Below are positions 18,291-27,978 of a DNA stretch of 64,000 nucleotides, in pieces (position 1 is the first letter of the stretch; each line of letters starts with the position of its first letter). Source of the DNA: Nitrosomonadales bacterium (GTDB lineage Bacteria > Pseudomonadota > Gammaproteobacteria > Burkholderiales > Gallionellaceae); contig JACRAT010000030.1 in assembly GCA_016234685.1 (NCBI GenBank), positions 1-64,000 of the forward strand, given 5' to 3'. The notes beneath the pieces were generated by a model, which did not search any database, was not told the DNA's origin, and worked only from the letters and a program-made list of their open reading frames with translations. Position numbers and translations under genes: made by a program.

Positions 18291-19640
18291 TCACGGCTCG
18301 GTGATCGCATCGTCCAGCGTCTTGGTCAGCGGCCACAACAGGTAGGACATCACCGAGCGCTTGCCGACCACGATCTCGGCAGAGAGCGTCATGCCGGGAA
18401 GCAAGCGGGCCTGTCCGGGCATGTTCTTCAGCTTGATACTGGCGAGAGTGATACGACTGAGGTAATAGGCATCCAGCCCCTGACCGGCCACAGCATCACG
18501 GCGGAAGGCATCTTCGCTCAGGGTGCGCAGCGTGCCGTCCAGTGCGCCATGTCGCTGGAAAGGATAGGCGTCGAGCTTGAGATGCACCGGGTGGCCGAGC
18601 TTGATGTAGCCGACATCGAGCGAGTCAATCTGCACTTCAGCTTCCAGCTCCGCCCCCAGCGGCACCAGCGTGAACAGCGGCTCAGCACCCTTGGCGACCG
18701 AACCTTTGGACAGCTTGGCGATCTCCAGCACCACCGCATCGACCGGAGCGACCAGCGTGACCAGTCGGCTGCGCTTGTCGGCTTTTTGCAATTGTTCGGT
18801 GAGCGTATCCTTGTCGCGCGAGGTGGAGAGCAACTCTTCCATCGTTTTCTGCCGCCAGCTGCGCTCGAAGGCGGTCTTCTCGGCCTCAGTGCCAGCCAGC
18901 TCACGCTTGAGTTCCTGTTCGCGGTTCTGTGCCTGTTGCAGATCGCGCTCGATCTCCAGGCGTTTGTCCTGCGCCTCCAGCAGACGCGCGGGGGCGGCGA
19001 ATTTCTGTGCGACCAGTTTCTCCTGCATGGTTTCGAGTTCGCGCAGCGTCTTTACCCGCGAAGACAGCACCTGTTGATCCTGCCGATTGGTCTCCAGCCC
19101 GGCATGGAGACGGGCGAGGTTTTCGTTGATCTTTTGTAGCTGCGCCTGATAGTTGGCCTGCCGCTCAGAGGACAGTTGCGCCTGCAAGCGACTATCGGTC
19201 GTCGCCCCGGCCTTGCCGCTCATGCGACCACCGGAAAGCTCGGTCTCCAACCGTTCAGATTGCGTGTTCAGGCTGCGCAGACGCGATTGCAGATCGCTCT
19301 CGTCGGCCTGCGCAAAGGTCGGATCAAGCATGGCCAACCGCTGACCTTTTTTCACCACCTGCCCTACTTTCACGTCGATGGACTGGATGATGGCGGTATC
19401 CAGCGGCTGCACCACGACATTGGGCAGCGGCGTGATCAGCCGCCCGTGGGCGACAACGACCTGATCCACTTCGGAAAAGATGGCCCACAGCAGGAACACC
19501 AGCAGCGTCGCCGCCAGCGCGTGCAGCGTCAGTTGCGAAGAACGCGGCATCGGGCGACGCTCGATCTCGTCGGCATCGGGCAGGAACTCGATCTCCGGCT
19601 TGCCGGCTGGCTCGGTCAGTTTGTTCCACAGCATCTTCAT
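18291..19640 (-). CDS. HlyD-family type I secretion periplasmic adaptor
   Basis: A 449-residue membrane-fusion protein that links the inner-membrane ABC transporter to a TolC-type channel. It has a cytoplasmic N-tail, one membrane helix (about 40-58, LHALAATLLVFLLWAIF), split lipoyl domains (GRLITPLPNVVVQPLD...VKVGQVVKKGQRLAMLDP), and a long coiled-coil hairpin (about 105-290). A beta-barrel end (LVAPVDAVVLEIAKLSKGSV...LLPGMTLSAEIVVGKRSVMSYLLWP) follows. The ATG at 19640 overlaps the stop codon of the ABC transporter gene (ATGA), so the two are translationally coupled. No TolC gene is adjacent; the nearest is at 52111. Confidence 0.93.
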   Translation of the reverse strand: MKMLWNKLTEPAGKPEIEFLPDADEIERRPMPRSSQLTLHALAATLLVFLLWAIFSEVDQVVVAHGRLITPLPNVVVQPLDTAIIQSIDVKVGQVVKKGQRLAMLDPTFAQADESDLQSRLRSLNTQSERLETELSGGRMSGKAGATTDSRLQAQLSSERQANYQAQLQKINENLARLHAGLETNRQDQQVLSSRVKTLRELETMQEKLVAQKFAAPARLLEAQDKRLEIERDLQQAQNREQELKRELAGTEAEKTAFERSWRQKTMEELLSTSRDKDTLTEQLQKADKRSRLVTLVAPVDAVVLEIAKLSKGSVAKGAEPLFTLVPLGAELEAEVQIDSLDVGYIKLGHPVHLKLDAYPFQRHGALDGTLRTLSEDAFRRDAVAGQGLDAYYLSRITLASIKLKNMPGQARLLPGMTLSAEIVVGKRSVMSYLLWPLTKTLDDAITEP

Positions 19641-21778
19641 AGATGGCTCGTCTGCTGGTTCCACAGTTGCTGGTAGGTCTGGCAGCGACCCAGCAACTCT
19701 TCGTGACGCCCGCTATCCATCAGCCGCCCGTGCTGCATCACCAGAATGGCGTTGGCGTTCACCAGCGTGGACAAGCGGTGCGAGATCATCACCACGGTGC
19801 GGCCCACGGCGATGCGCGACAGGTTGTTGATGAAGATGGCCTCGCTCTCGGGGTCGAGCGCGCTGGCGGCCTCGTCCAGGATCAGAATGCGCGGTTTGGA
19901 CAGCAAGGCGCGGGCGATGGACAAGCGTTGTTTCTGCCCACCACTGAGGTTGGAGGCGTTCTCTTCGAGGAAGGTGTCGTAGCCCTGCGGCATCCGCTCG
20001 ATGAACTCGTCCGCCCCGGCGATCTGCGCCGCTTCGACGATCTCCTCGAACGAGGCATCCGGGCGGGTGGCGGAGATGTTCTCGCGCACCGTGCCCCGGA
20101 ACAGGAAGTTCTCTTGCAGCACCACGCCGATCTGTCGGCGCAGATGCGACAAGTCGATCTCGCGCGCGTCGATTCCGTCGAAACGCACGATGCCTTCCTG
20201 TACGGCGTACAAGCCCTGGATCAGCTTGGTGATGGTGGTCTTGCCCGAGCCGCTGCGACCCACGATACCGACCACTGTTCCGGCGGCGATCTTGAAGCTG
20301 GCACGATCCAACGCGGTGGTGGTCGCCCCCGGATAGCGGAACACCACGTTATCGAACACCATCTCGCCCGCCAGTTGCGGACGTAGGCCGCCCGCACCGA
20401 CGCGGCCTTCGGGTGCGCGGTTCATGATCTCGCCCAGCATACGCACCGACAGCGCGGTCTGCTGATATTCGTTGATCAGGCCGACGATCTGGATCAGCGG
20501 AGAAACCACCCGACCGGAGATCATCTGGAAGGCGATCAGCGCACCGACCGACAGCGTCTGGTCGAACACGTCAGTCGCGCCAACGACGATCACGACGATG
20601 GGCAGCAGCTTTTCCAGAAAACCAGTGACCGCCCCGCCCGCGACCCCCAGATGCCCGACGCGATAATGCGCGTTGATGGCCTCAGCCGAATTCTGATCCC
20701 AGTTGCGGCGCTGCTTGGGCTCGATGGCCAGCGCCTTGACCGTGCGCATCCCGTGGATGGTCTCCACCAGCAAGGCTTGACGCTTACCTTCTGCCGAATA
20801 GAGATCGTCCAGACGCTGGCGATAAGTGGGCAGCAGCGCTGCGATGATGAGGGTGATAGCGATGGCAAAACCCAGCACGATCAACGCCAGTTTGAACGAG
20901 TAGGAGAACAGGATGGGCAGGAAGATCAGCAGCGCGATACTGTCCAGCGCAGTGAAGAACAGCCGCCCGGTCAGGAAGTTGCGGATGCCTTCCAGTTGCT
21001 GCATGTGGCGCACGATCACGCCCGCCGAGTGCGTCTCGAAGTAGTCGATGGGCAGCGACAACAGATGACCGAAGACCCGCCGCGTCAGCCGCATGTCGAT
21101 CTTGTTGGTGGCCACCAGCAGCAGGATCTGGCGCAGAAAGCCGAACGCCGCCTCGAAGATCATGGCGATCAGTACACCCGCGCCCAACACCCACAACGTG
21201 GAAGAGCTTTGATGCACCAGCACCTTGTCGATGACCAACTGGAAGAAAATCGGCGCGGCCAGCGAGAGCACTTGCAGCGCCACGGCGGCGATGGCGATGT
21301 CGCGGAAGGCGATTTTCTGTTTGAGTATCTCGGGGATGAACCAACGCAGACCGAATGGCTGATTGGGGTCGCGCAACGAGTGGACTCGCTTGAGAAAGAC
21401 GAGTTCGCCGCTCCAGCGACTGGTGAACTGCTCCTTGTTCAGCCAGACGATCTGAGCTTGGCCGGAAGTCGGGTCGAGCACGGCAACTTGACCGCCCCCC
21501 TCCGCCGAAACGCCTACCGCGATGATGCTCGTCCCGTCCTGCAAGCGCGCCATCAGCGGGAAGACACCGTTCAGCGCCATCAGCCTGTCCCATTTCAGCC
21601 GATCGACCTTGGCCTTCAGCCCGATGTCCGCCGCCATGCGCAGCAGCGAACTATCGGCAGGCTCTTCCGCCCCCAGCGAGTATTCGTGGATCAGACGCTC
21701 GGGGTTGACCTGGATGCCGTGATGCTGAGCGATCGCGGTCAGGCACTGGATAGTGGAATGGGCGTAAGAAGAACTCAT
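19637..21778 (-). CDS. HlyB-type type I secretion ABC transporter with degenerate C39-like domain
   Basis: A 713-residue half-transporter: N-terminal C39-peptidase-like domain (about 1-130), six-helix membrane domain (about 150-430) and ABC ATPase (about 470-710). The ATPase shows Walker A GRSGSGKTT, signature LSGGQKQR, Walker B ILILDEAASALD and switch ISHRLS. It is strikingly close to HlyB in layout (FQLVIDKVLVHQ, SLPIDYFE). By alignment to HlyB in my head, the position of the C39 catalytic Cys is a Ser, so the domain should bind but not cleave substrate. That fits export of a large uncleaved protein such as the product of the 34251-50303 gene. It is preceded by sugar-modification genes with gaps of about 10 nt. 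Confidence 0.95.
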   Translation of the reverse strand: MSSSYAHSTIQCLTAIAQHHGIQVNPERLIHEYSLGAEEPADSSLLRMAADIGLKAKVDRLKWDRLMALNGVFPLMARLQDGTSIIAVGVSAEGGGQVAVLDPTSGQAQIVWLNKEQFTSRWSGELVFLKRVHSLRDPNQPFGLRWFIPEILKQKIAFRDIAIAAVALQVLSLAAPIFFQLVIDKVLVHQSSSTLWVLGAGVLIAMIFEAAFGFLRQILLLVATNKIDMRLTRRVFGHLLSLPIDYFETHSAGVIVRHMQQLEGIRNFLTGRLFFTALDSIALLIFLPILFSYSFKLALIVLGFAIAITLIIAALLPTYRQRLDDLYSAEGKRQALLVETIHGMRTVKALAIEPKQRRNWDQNSAEAINAHYRVGHLGVAGGAVTGFLEKLLPIVVIVVGATDVFDQTLSVGALIAFQMISGRVVSPLIQIVGLINEYQQTALSVRMLGEIMNRAPEGRVGAGGLRPQLAGEMVFDNVVFRYPGATTTALDRASFKIAAGTVVGIVGRSGSGKTTITKLIQGLYAVQEGIVRFDGIDAREIDLSHLRRQIGVVLQENFLFRGTVRENISATRPDASFEEIVEAAQIAGADEFIERMPQGYDTFLEENASNLSGGQKQRLSIARALLSKPRILILDEAASALDPESEAIFINNLSRIAVGRTVVMISHRLSTLVNANAILVMQHGRLMDSGRHEELLGRCQTYQQLWNQQTSHL

Positions 21779-21788
21779 GGAGCGGAAA

Positions 21789-22529
21789 TCAGTTGCTATC
21801 CATCAGCGCCAGCAGCTCGGTGTAACCGCGCATCTGGCAATGCTGTTTGAACATATCCAGCACCGGGCCGGGCCGGATCTTCTTCTTCAGCGACGGGGCC
21901 AGCTCGATGAGGTATTTCTCCGCCACGAAGATGGGCATGTTGGCCGGGCCGTGGAAACCGAACGGCTGGCAGGTGACCTCGCCGGTCTCATAGGAGAACG
22001 CCTGAGCCAGCTCTATCGGGGCGAAGCGGATGCCAATGTTTTCCAGTGCTTCACGGTACAAGCGGCAGATGACGATGTCTTCGATGCCGCCGTAGGGAAT
22101 GTCCGGGCGGCGCTGCAATTTGGGGTCGCGGCAGGCCAACAACAGCTTGCGGCTACGGATGCAGAAACCGCCGTTGCCCACCTTGTGGTCGTCATTGGCC
22201 CAAGCCCATGGTGCGCCGATGTAGTCGTAATCGAGGAACTCGTCGCGCCAGTTCGCAGGGTTGGCGATGAAGCCGTCCCAGTGGACGATCAGGATGTATT
22301 CCGTGGCGATGAACGGCCAGATGCACTTCAGTACGAACTCGCTGTAGGTGTCGATAGAGTCGAAGCGTTGCGTCTCGATGAAACGCTCGCCCAAGCCCAG
22401 CGGTGCTGCTCCGAAATAAACCACATCCTGCACGTCCAACCCGCGCAGGGTCTGCTTGACCGCGAAACGGGTGAGCGGCTGGGAGTCAGGATCGGTGTCT
22501 ATCGCTACGATGGTGATCGGCAAACGCAT
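21789..22529 (-). CDS. DUF5672-family protein (putative glycosyltransferase)
   Basis: A 246-residue cytoplasmic protein resembling the DUF5672 family. Features are VQDVVYFGAAPLG, the central EYILIVHWDGFIANPANWRDEFLDYDYIGAPW with a DxD-like acidic cluster, and NGGFCIRSRKLL. Proteins of this family lie in polysaccharide clusters and are thought to be glycosyltransferase-like, but no activity is established to my knowledge. It sits between the sugar-nucleotide gene uxs and the secretion ATPase with spacings of 9-10 nt, tying export and glycosylation genes into one transcription unit. Confidence 0.7.
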   Translation of the reverse strand: MRLPITIVAIDTDPDSQPLTRFAVKQTLRGLDVQDVVYFGAAPLGLGERFIETQRFDSIDTYSEFVLKCIWPFIATEYILIVHWDGFIANPANWRDEFLDYDYIGAPWAWANDDHKVGNGGFCIRSRKLLLACRDPKLQRRPDIPYGGIEDIVICRLYREALENIGIRFAPIELAQAFSYETGEVTCQPFGFHGPANMPIFVAEKYLIELAPSLKKKIRPGPVLDMFKQHCQMRGYTELLALMDSN

Positions 22530-22538
22530 GGTATTCGG

Positions 22539-23471
22539 CTACAGAATGGTTTTGAAATAGGCGATGGTCTCTTTCAGGCCATCTTCGAGATTGACCGTGG
22601 GCGACCATTTCAAATGTTCCTTGGCGAGCGTGATGTCCGGCTGGCGGCGACGTGGATCGTCCAGCGGCAGCGGACGAAACTCGATACGCGACTTCGAGCC
22701 GGTCAGCGCCAGCACTTTCTCGGCCAATTCCAGCATGGAGAACTCGCCGGGATTGCCCAAATTGATCGGGCCGGTGACGCCCTTCGGCGTATCCATCATA
22801 CGCATCATGCCGTCCAGCAGGTCATCCACATAACAGAAGCTGCGCGTCTGGCTACCGTCGCCGTACAGCGTGATCGGCTGGTTGCTCAACGCCTGCACGA
22901 TGAAATTGCTGACCACTCGCCCGTCGTTGGGATGCATCCGTGGGCCATAAGTATTGAACAGGCGCACCACCTTGATGTCCACGTCGTACTGCCGCCAGTA
23001 ATCGAAGAACAGCGTCTCGGCACAGCGCTTGCCTTCGTCGTAGCAGGAGCGGATGCCGATGGGATTGACCCGACCGAGATACCCTTCCGGCTGCGGATGC
23101 ACCTCCGGGTCGCCATATACCTCGCTGGTGGAGGCTTGCAGGATGCGCGCGCCGACGCGCTTGGCCAGTCCCAGCATATTGATCGCGCCGTGCACGCTGA
23201 TCTTGGTGGTCTGCACCGGATCATGCTGGTAGTGGACGGGACTAGCGGGACAGGCCAAGTTGTAGATGCGATCGACTTCGACATACAGCGGCAAGGTCAC
23301 ATCGTGCCGGATCAGCTCGAAGTTGGGCTTGCCTATCAGGTGCAGCACGTTGCGCTTGCTGCCGGTGAAGAAGTTGTCTACGCACACCACGTCGTGCCCG
23401 GCAGTCACCAGACGGTCGCACAGATGGCTGCCCAGAAAACCCGCTCCGCCTGTAATCAATACTCTTTCCAT
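22539..23471 (-). CDS. UDP-glucuronate decarboxylase-like SDR (UDP-xylose synthase type)
   Basis: A 310-residue extended short-chain dehydrogenase with NAD-binding [14 protein letters not shown] at the N-terminus, the [19 protein letters not shown] motif diagnostic of UDP-xylose synthases, [16 protein letters not shown], and the catalytic YDEGKRCAE (YxxxK). [15 protein letters not shown] at the C-terminus also matches this subgroup. It would convert UDP-glucuronate to UDP-xylose, a donor for glycosyltransferases in the cluster. The ATG at 23471 gives a normal length. Confidence 0.9.
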   Translation of the reverse strand: MERVLITGGAGFLGSHLCDRLVTAGHDVVCVDNFFTGSKRNVLHLIGKPNFELIRHDVTLPLYVEVDRIYNLACPASPVHYQHDPVQTTKISVHGAINMLGLAKRVGARILQASTSEVYGDPEVHPQPEGYLGRVNPIGIRSCYDEGKRCAETLFFDYWRQYDVDIKVVRLFNTYGPRMHPNDGRVVSNFIVQALSNQPITLYGDGSQTRSFCYVDDLLDGMMRMMDTPKGVTGPINLGNPGEFSMLELAEKVLALTGSKSRIEFRPLPLDDPRRRQPDITLAKEHLKWSPTVNLEDGLKETIAYFKTIL

Positions 23472-23491
23472 AGCCGACCTTTCGATTTATC

Positions 23492-24592
23492 TCAGTGTTT
23501 CCAGACTGAACCGTACAACCGTGCCACCGCATTCAGGATCATCCCCACCCGCGCGTCGCCGTGGTGCTGCTGCAAGGCGTATCCCGCGCGACGCCGAATG
23601 CCGGCCTCGCCGTGGCGGTCGAACATCTCGCAGCCACGCTCTACCATAGCTTGCGGATGCAGGATGTCATCCGCCGAATAGCACAGGAAATCTTCAACAT
23701 GAGCGTCGTTCAGCCAATGGGTGAAGCGCAGGCTATCGGGGATCAGCGGGATGCCACCGGTCGCCAGCGCGTCGAACAGGCGGATCGGCACGTCGTTCAG
23801 CACCGGCACGATCAGGTGCAGCTTGTGGGCGATCCACTCGCCGAACTTCTCCTCAGCGCTGCGCTCGTGGAACTGGTGCGAGCTGAATCCGATGGAAGGG
23901 TAGCGGGATTGCAGGGTCGCCACCACGCGGTTGCGGTACTGGAACGGCGCGTAAGGGATGTGCATCCCCAACGGCGCGTCGGAGCGCTGGCTTGCCACCA
24001 TCGCGTCCTGCCGCTCGCGCAGGAAGTCGCGCGTCCACTGCGATACGCCCGCCGCCACCGCCTCGGTGATGTTGGCGTTGTAGCGCGACAGCAGATAGAG
24101 GTTCTCCTGATGGGTGGGCACGTAAAGGTCGCTATGCGCGGCCAGCACACTGCTCAACTCCAGCCAGTGATGGTTGTCCCAGTCCCACACCACGAACAGC
24201 GTGTCCGGGCAGGCGTTGTAGAACGCCTTGTAACCCGTCGCGTCGCCGCCTGCGTGCGCGTCGTTGTTGTTGACGATCACGATGCAGTGGCGCAGCCGCG
24301 CGCATTTCTCGGCGAACTGCTGCGGGTCGCTCTCCTGAAAATAGCCGCGCGCCAGATACTGGTGCTCCACCCCGGCGTCTATGGGAGCGAGATGGCGCAG
24401 GTTGTTGCTGATGTGGACGGCGGCAGGCCGCTTGCCGGAGAAGATGCCGGTCAAGTGGCTGCGCCGCCGCGCCTTTTCATGCGCCAGCCGGAAGAAAGCG
24501 TCGTCCTGATACAGCTGCACCGTCTGCTGCATCATCTGACCGGGGAAGGCCGGCTGCGGCAGCAGGTCGAACAAGGGCGAGATCTGGAACAT
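23492..24592 (-). CDS. Putative glycosyltransferase (GT-B-like C-terminal half)
   Basis: A 366-residue soluble protein. The C-terminal third ([29 protein letters not shown], then [13 protein letters not shown]...[13 protein letters not shown]) fits the nucleotide-sugar-binding end of GT-B enzymes of the Glyco_trans_1_2 kind. The N-terminal half ([42 protein letters not shown]) is not recognised. Donor and acceptor are unknown. It is tightly packed between the radical SAM gene (5-nt gap) and the UDP-glucuronate decarboxylase gene. Confidence 0.65.
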   Translation of the reverse strand: MFQISPLFDLLPQPAFPGQMMQQTVQLYQDDAFFRLAHEKARRRSHLTGIFSGKRPAAVHISNNLRHLAPIDAGVEHQYLARGYFQESDPQQFAEKCARLRHCIVIVNNNDAHAGGDATGYKAFYNACPDTLFVVWDWDNHHWLELSSVLAAHSDLYVPTHQENLYLLSRYNANITEAVAAGVSQWTRDFLRERQDAMVASQRSDAPLGMHIPYAPFQYRNRVVATLQSRYPSIGFSSHQFHERSAEEKFGEWIAHKLHLIVPVLNDVPIRLFDALATGGIPLIPDSLRFTHWLNDAHVEDFLCYSADDILHPQAMVERGCEMFDRHGEAGIRRRAGYALQQHHGDARVGMILNAVARLYGSVWKH

Positions 24593-24597
24593 GGCGA

Positions 24598-26139
24598 TCA
24601 GTCGGCAGTGCCGGTCGATTCGCGGTACAGCGACATCGGCAGCCCCTGCCCCATCGAGTGCTCGTAACGGATGGCCGACTTCGCCGGATAGTAGGGGATG
24701 GAAAGCGCGGCGCGCACATCATGCTCGACCTTGTCGCGCAGCTCGACGATGCGCTCGGCGGACAGATGATCGGTGTACACGTAAGCCTTGTAGCCGCCGT
24801 TGGGGTCGCCCTTGTAGTAGTCGGGCGTCTCGGTGTAGTCCAGCTCGTAGGCGTGCAGGCGGTCGCCGCTCTTCTTGTGGGTGTAAGTCCAGATGCCCGG
24901 CAGTTCGGGGTGACGCACGGCCAGATCGTAATAAGGTGTGCCGGGGTAAGTGGTGATGACCGTGCAGTCGAAATCGTCCACCTTGTTGGCGATCAGCCAG
25001 TCGCGCACGTCGAGGATGGATTCCTCCGACTCGCCCGGATGGCCGACCGACATCAGTGCCTTCACCTTCAGGCCGAACTTCTTCGCATACTGCACCGCGC
25101 GAGTGTTGTCCTCGATGGTGGCGATCTTGTCGATGTTGGCGAGGATGCGCGGATTGGCCGCCTCGAAGCCGCACAGCACCCAGCGGAATCCGGCGCGATA
25201 CATGGCCTCGGCCTGCTCCTCGGTGAACAGTTCGGACTTGATGAAGCCGCGCAGACGGAACTCCACGCCCAGCTCCTGTTGCAGATCATGGATGGAGTTC
25301 ATCAGGTGGACGAAACTCTTGCTGACGTTCATCTCGTCGTCGTAGAACATGAAGCCGGTGTAGCCGTACTTCGCGTGCAACATGCGAATCTCGCAGATGA
25401 TGGATTCCACGCTGCGGTTGCGGATCACCCGCAGGCTGCGCGAATTGCGTCCACCGCAGAAGCCGCAATGGAAGGGGCACCCCAGTTGCGCGATCAGGCT
25501 GGTGGCAGGGAAACCCTCGATCTGATAGTTGTAGCTGGGCAAGTCCACCAGATGGCGCGCAGGCATGGGCAACGCCTCGTACTGCGCATTGCTCATAAAC
25601 ATGCCGGTCTTGGCATCGTCACCATCGACGACGCGCGGACAATCCGGCGCGAACGCCTCCAGCGCGGCGAACTCGCCATCGCCGGAGATCATCACGTCGA
25701 AGATGTCTTCCAGCACACGGGCCGCTTTCGCGCCGCGACCATCGCTGACTTTCAGCTTCTCGCGCTCCACCTTCAGCGCGGAATAGGTCAGCGTCACATG
25801 CGGCCCGCCCAGCACGATGCGCAGATTCGGCGCGACCTCGCGGATGGTGCGAGCGATCTTCACGGCGGAAGGCAGTTGCGGCGTGGTGCAGGTGATGCCT
25901 ATCCAATCGATGTCGCTATCGGCCAGATGGCTGCGCACTGCGTCGGTGTAGTTGGAAACACCGGACAGATCGAGCATCCCGACCTTGACGCCGCGCTGCT
26001 CCAGCGCCGCCGCCACCCGCAACACGCCCAGACTCACGAACACGCGCTCGTCGAGCAGGAAGGGCGAAGGCGGAATGACCAGCGTCACCCGTTTGCCGTC
26101 GTAGCGTTCGCCCGCTTTGTAAAATGTGATGTTTTCCAC
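24598..26139 (-). CDS. B12-binding-domain radical SAM protein
   Basis: A 513-residue protein with an N-terminal cobalamin-binding Rossmann domain (about 18-160; SLGVLRVAAALEQRG and LRIVLGGPHVT) and a radical SAM domain whose 4Fe-4S motif CxxxCxxC is at Cys221, Cys225 and Cys228 (CPFHCGFC). Downstream YDDEMNVSK and LCGFEAANPRIL are usual for this class. Members methylate unreactive carbons or phosphorus, or rearrange carbon skeletons. Here, in a sugar cluster, a sugar or peptide modification is a reasonable inference. The start is GTG at 26139, with a purine-rich GGGGAAG upstream. Confidence 0.85.
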   Translation of the reverse strand: MENITFYKAGERYDGKRVTLVIPPSPFLLDERVFVSLGVLRVAAALEQRGVKVGMLDLSGVSNYTDAVRSHLADSDIDWIGITCTTPQLPSAVKIARTIREVAPNLRIVLGGPHVTLTYSALKVEREKLKVSDGRGAKAARVLEDIFDVMISGDGEFAALEAFAPDCPRVVDGDDAKTGMFMSNAQYEALPMPARHLVDLPSYNYQIEGFPATSLIAQLGCPFHCGFCGGRNSRSLRVIRNRSVESIICEIRMLHAKYGYTGFMFYDDEMNVSKSFVHLMNSIHDLQQELGVEFRLRGFIKSELFTEEQAEAMYRAGFRWVLCGFEAANPRILANIDKIATIEDNTRAVQYAKKFGLKVKALMSVGHPGESEESILDVRDWLIANKVDDFDCTVITTYPGTPYYDLAVRHPELPGIWTYTHKKSGDRLHAYELDYTETPDYYKGDPNGGYKAYVYTDHLSAERIVELRDKVEHDVRAALSIPYYPAKSAIRYEHSMGQGLPMSLYRESTGTAD

Positions 26140-26187
26140 CGGCTTCCCCTGCTTCCAATATTGATCCGAATCCCGGACGACACAAAA

Positions 26188-27042
26188 CTAGGCCGCACGC
26201 TCCAGCACCAGCAACAGCCCATTGTGAGCGAAGTCGCTACGCCCCGGATAGCGCTGGGCCAGTTGCTGCTGCACCGCTTCCGGCACGGCCACCTCGAAGA
26301 TCGGCGACGCCTGCACCACTTTGAGTCCGCTGCGCGCGACCATCTCCAAATAGTCGTCGAGGAAGAAACGGTTGATGTGCGGCGAGTTATAGACGAAATA
26401 GACGATCTCGCGCGCTGTCTCCGCATCGCACTTCTGGCACAGATAATCGAACAGCTCGGTCGGCCTGAACAGCAGATGTCCCCAAGGCGGCACCGGCGAG
26501 TTGCCGAAGGTCCAGTGGTTGCCCGCCTTGTCCACCACTTCCGGCAGGTGATGGCCGTTATACGACGACCAGATCGGCGCGAACATCGAGAACACTCGTC
26601 CTCCCGGCGCCAGCGCATTCTTCATCTTCTCCAGTGCTTCCGGCAGCTTGGCGATGTGTTCGAAGGCGGCGATCGAGAACACCAGATCGAACTGCGCTTC
26701 CAGCGCCTGCGGCAAGTCTTCGATGCGCCCATAGAACAGGTTGTACGCGCCCAGATCGCCCGGCGCCACATCGCTGAAACGCTTCTTGCTGCCGGTGGAC
26801 ACCGGCGGCGTCCCCAGCACATAGCCGGTGCTGAGCGTCTCCGACCAGTAATCCATCTCTTCGAGCGCCGTCCACTGGCTGGCGTGCAGGTGATCCAGCA
26901 CCAAGCCCTGCGGCAGACTGCCACCCACTTCCAGCACGCGCTTGCCCGCAAAGCCGACCAGTTGCTCGGCCAGCGAAGCGTATTCGATGTGGTAGCTCAG
27001 TCCGAATTCCTGTTGCAACCGCTTGATCTGTTCACTATCCAT
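26188..27042 (-). CDS. Class I SAM-dependent methyltransferase
   Basis: A 284-residue Rossmann-fold methyltransferase. SAM-binding motif I is VLEVGGSLPQG at about residues 36-46. The central FDLVFSIAAFEHIAKLPEALEKMKNALAPGGRVFSMFAPIW covers motifs II-III. It probably methylates a sugar, lipid or protein component made by the cluster; the substrate cannot be told from sequence. It lies 48 nt before the radical SAM protein in the opposite sense of coordinates (minus-strand order: SDR, methyltransferase, radical SAM). Confidence 0.8.
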   Translation of the reverse strand: MDSEQIKRLQQEFGLSYHIEYASLAEQLVGFAGKRVLEVGGSLPQGLVLDHLHASQWTALEEMDYWSETLSTGYVLGTPPVSTGSKKRFSDVAPGDLGAYNLFYGRIEDLPQALEAQFDLVFSIAAFEHIAKLPEALEKMKNALAPGGRVFSMFAPIWSSYNGHHLPEVVDKAGNHWTFGNSPVPPWGHLLFRPTELFDYLCQKCDAETAREIVYFVYNSPHINRFFLDDYLEMVARSGLKVVQASPIFEVAVPEAVQQQLAQRYPGRSDFAHNGLLLVLERAA

Positions 27043-27072
27043 GCGCCCCCCCTTTATCCCTTGCCCCTAAGT

Positions 27073-27978
27073 TTACCGCTTGCGCCCTGCGATGCTGGCG
27101 CTGAAATCGACCTGTGGATGCCAGCCCGGCAGGCGCTCGCCTATCCACGGCGTCATCACCTCGCGCTTGCGGTACGCCCGTTCGCCCCAGTGGATGGGCA
27201 GGCTGACGCCCGCCGCCTGTTCATACAGCGCCACCAGTTGCTTCAGCGCAACCGGCTTGCCAGAAGACACGCCGTAGCGCTCATGCCCCACCACCGCGCC
27301 GTCGAACAGGCGCTGCGCCGCCAGCAAATAGGCCTCTACCACATCGTCGATATGCACCAGATCAATCAACTGTTCGCCGGGCGACATCGCCAGCGGCTCT
27401 TGCGTCTCGGCCACACGATCCAGCAACTTCAGCAGCTTGGGACGCGGATCGTGCGGACCGTAAGTGTCCGACAACTTCAGCGTGATCGCGCGCATCCCGC
27501 CAGCCTGGACATAGTATTCGAGGATGGCATCGAAGGCCTGCTTGGTCGCTGCGTACAAACACACCGGGTTGTAGTCCGCGCCATGGTAATGCTGCCAAGC
27601 CGTGCCGGTATCAATGAAATAGGGGATGCGGTTCACCTGCATCGCTTCCAGCAACTGGCTGCCGAGCAGCACGTTGCTCTGGATCAGCCCTTCCACGTCT
27701 TTTGTCTCGTGCTGCGCGAGGAACAGCGAAGCCAGATGGAACACCAAATCGGGCCGGGCCGCCGCGACGCACGCGACCATGCCGGCGGTACTGCCGTCAT
27801 GGAGGTGCTGCGTCACTTGCGCGAATTCGGCAGCCTCGGGCAGGCGTGAACCGGCACGACTCAGGATGTGCACCGCCCAGCCCTCGCGCACCAGCCGTCG
27901 CACCAGATGGCTGCCGACGAAGCCGGTCGCGCCGGTCACCAGCGCCACGCGCTGTCCACCTGTCTTCGATTCACTCAT
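27073..27978 (-). CDS. NAD-dependent epimerase/dehydratase (SDR), possible CDP-sugar 4-ketoreductase
   Basis: A 301-residue extended SDR with N-terminal VALVTGATGFVGSHLVRRL, the DTGTAWQHY segment and YAATKQAFD (YxxxK). The longer frame is rejected because the ATG at 27978 begins just before the Rossmann motif. The start overlaps the RfbC-like epimerase gene by 8 nt. Together with RfbF, RfbG, RfbH and the RfbC-like epimerase upstream, it fits the place of the final 4-ketoreductase in CDP-3,6-dideoxyhexose pathways (as AscF in ascarylose synthesis). That role is inferred from context only. Confidence 0.75.
   Translation of the reverse strand: MSESKTGGQRVALVTGATGFVGSHLVRRLVREGWAVHILSRAGSRLPEAAEFAQVTQHLHDGSTAGMVACVAAARPDLVFHLASLFLAQHETKDVEGLIQSNVLLGSQLLEAMQVNRIPYFIDTGTAWQHYHGADYNPVCLYAATKQAFDAILEYYVQAGGMRAITLKLSDTYGPHDPRPKLLKLLDRVAETQEPLAMSPGEQLIDLVHIDDVVEAYLLAAQRLFDGAVVGHERYGVSSGKPVALKQLVALYEQAAGVSLPIHWGERAYRKREVMTPWIGERLPGWHPQVDFSASIAGRKR

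Noticed and set aside
21777-23681. A 634-codon plus-strand open frame
   Set aside because: Antisense to the DUF5672 and UDP-glucuronate decarboxylase genes; composition is His/Arg-rich without domains.
24658-27849. A 1063-codon plus-strand open frame
   Set aside because: It lies opposite the radical SAM, methyltransferase and SDR genes, all of which have clear family motifs. High GC makes long antisense frames common here.
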